Positions 28,234-28,768 of a stretch of DNA of 28,768 nucleotides are shown here, piece by piece; positions within the stretch are counted from its first letter, which is position 1; the number at the start of each line of letters is the position of its first letter. Below the pieces are notes generated by a model. That model saw only the letters and a program-made list of their open reading frames with translations. It was not told where the DNA came from and did not search any database. The position numbers were made by a program, and so were the translations under genes. This DNA is from Diphasiastrum complanatum (Eukaryota > Streptophyta > Lycopodiopsida > Lycopodiales > Lycopodiaceae): the NCBI GenBank assembly GCA_029204225.1, contig MU831995.1:1-28768 (forward strand). Reading direction: 5' to 3'.

Positions 28234-28768
28234 GTGAGTAGCTTCTGCAACTTTTGTATTTTGTCACAGATGAAGCAAAATATTTTTACAACTACTAGTT
28301 TCGAAGATATGAAGGAAATTTTTTTCTTACAGCAGCGTCTCACATTATGGAATCGGCTTTACCTCAGATCGTCCTTGATGTTTGAGCTTGTGACATTGTA
28401 GGGTTTTGAAATGCTCTATGCAATTTCAGAGTTGAGGAAAGCTGTACGTGTCTTGCACATCAACGACACAAAGCGTATTTTAGCTTGTGCTTTTCTTAAG
28501 TTACTCCTAGCCACAGAGCGTTTAAACTGGATCCGTGTGTGATGATTTTGACTACGTGAACCTGAATTTAATTATGAGGGTAGGGATTTTAGCACCGGTC
28601 TTTTAGAAATACTTTGATCTTAGGCCAATTTCAGACTAAGCAACAAAAACTCAGAGCATGGGCAAAGGAAGACATTCCATTCTTATAGGCATTCAAGTTG
28701 CCACTATGTGGAACCTTCATGGCAGTTGATCATGGAACCTCACAAAGTAAGGCATTAAGCAAAATGAG
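28234..28768 (+). other. Intron 1 of the NDUFB4-like gene (partial)
   Basis: It starts GTGAGT and is T-rich. I searched by eye for an AG followed by codons for the conserved C-terminal tail and found none, so the acceptor should lie beyond 28768 and the intron exceeds 535 bp. Confidence 0.65.

Noticed and set aside
28234-28401. C-terminal extension of the NDUFB4-like frame
   Set aside because: It follows a GTGAGT splice donor at the family's conserved exon end, and the residues do not resemble the known tail. It is intron read-through.

Overview
This window looks like nuclear DNA from a land plant with a large, repeat-rich genome. It is dominated by dead LTR retrotransposons of both superfamilies (Ty3/gypsy and Ty1/copia). 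The only clearly recognised host gene is the first exon of a plant mitochondrial complex I accessory subunit (NDUFB4/B15-like, resembling Arabidopsis At2g31490) at the right edge. Long TC/GA tracts and the divergence of that exon from the angiosperm sequence I know would fit a fern or another non-angiosperm, but the sequence alone does not settle this.

Layout. 1-90 is a TC microsatellite. 600-2330 (+) is an unrecognised, frameshifted coding-like region containing a diverged internal duplication. 2475-3976 (-) is a gypsy remnant: one LTR joined almost directly to a protease region. About 4223-4453 (-) is an unidentified exon-like block that recurs next to a second gypsy fragment at 9827-10150. 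About 4930-6860 (+) is a miniature, internally deleted copia element with an identifiable primer-binding site, polypurine tract and complete 3' LTR. A gypsy LTR sits in reverse orientation inside its RNase H remnant (5715-6400).

7048-9829 and 10158-13520 (both -) are two closely related gypsy pol copies, here called A and B. A lacks 864 bp of RT/RNase H that B retains, and both carry the same nonsense codons. At 13520/13521 copy B is fused to a truncated copia element (13521-17092, -) that keeps RT, integrase, protease, gag and PBS, with its 5' LTR to the right. 17800-18540 carries repeated GCGAAGGTG-type motifs. 18541-18948 (+) is a copia RNase H tail and polypurine tract.

19796-24625 (+) is the best-preserved gypsy copy of the window's family. 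It has a 5'-truncated LTR, a leader of about 1 kb with iterated AACCTTCGCC motifs, gag with up to four zinc knuckles, and protease; it stops at the start of RT. 24626-27500 is AT-rich and shows no gene. 27530-28065 is the presumed promoter/5' UTR of the complex I gene, with a degenerate minisatellite, a 23-bp tandem duplication, a TGGGCC element and a GA tract.

How the parts relate. No element is intact: each lacks gag, RT or an LTR, and all long frames are broken by frameshifts or stops, many of which look like C-to-T decay at CG/CHG sites. The gypsy LTRs at 3311-3976, 5715-6400 and 19796-20230 and the pol pieces appear to be one family, so the window records repeated insertion, nesting, deletion and chimeric joining. 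No CRISPR, tRNA or rRNA was seen. The most novel-looking items are the conserved unidentified block, the multi-knuckle gag, the motif-rich leader and the duplicated unknown ORF at the left.
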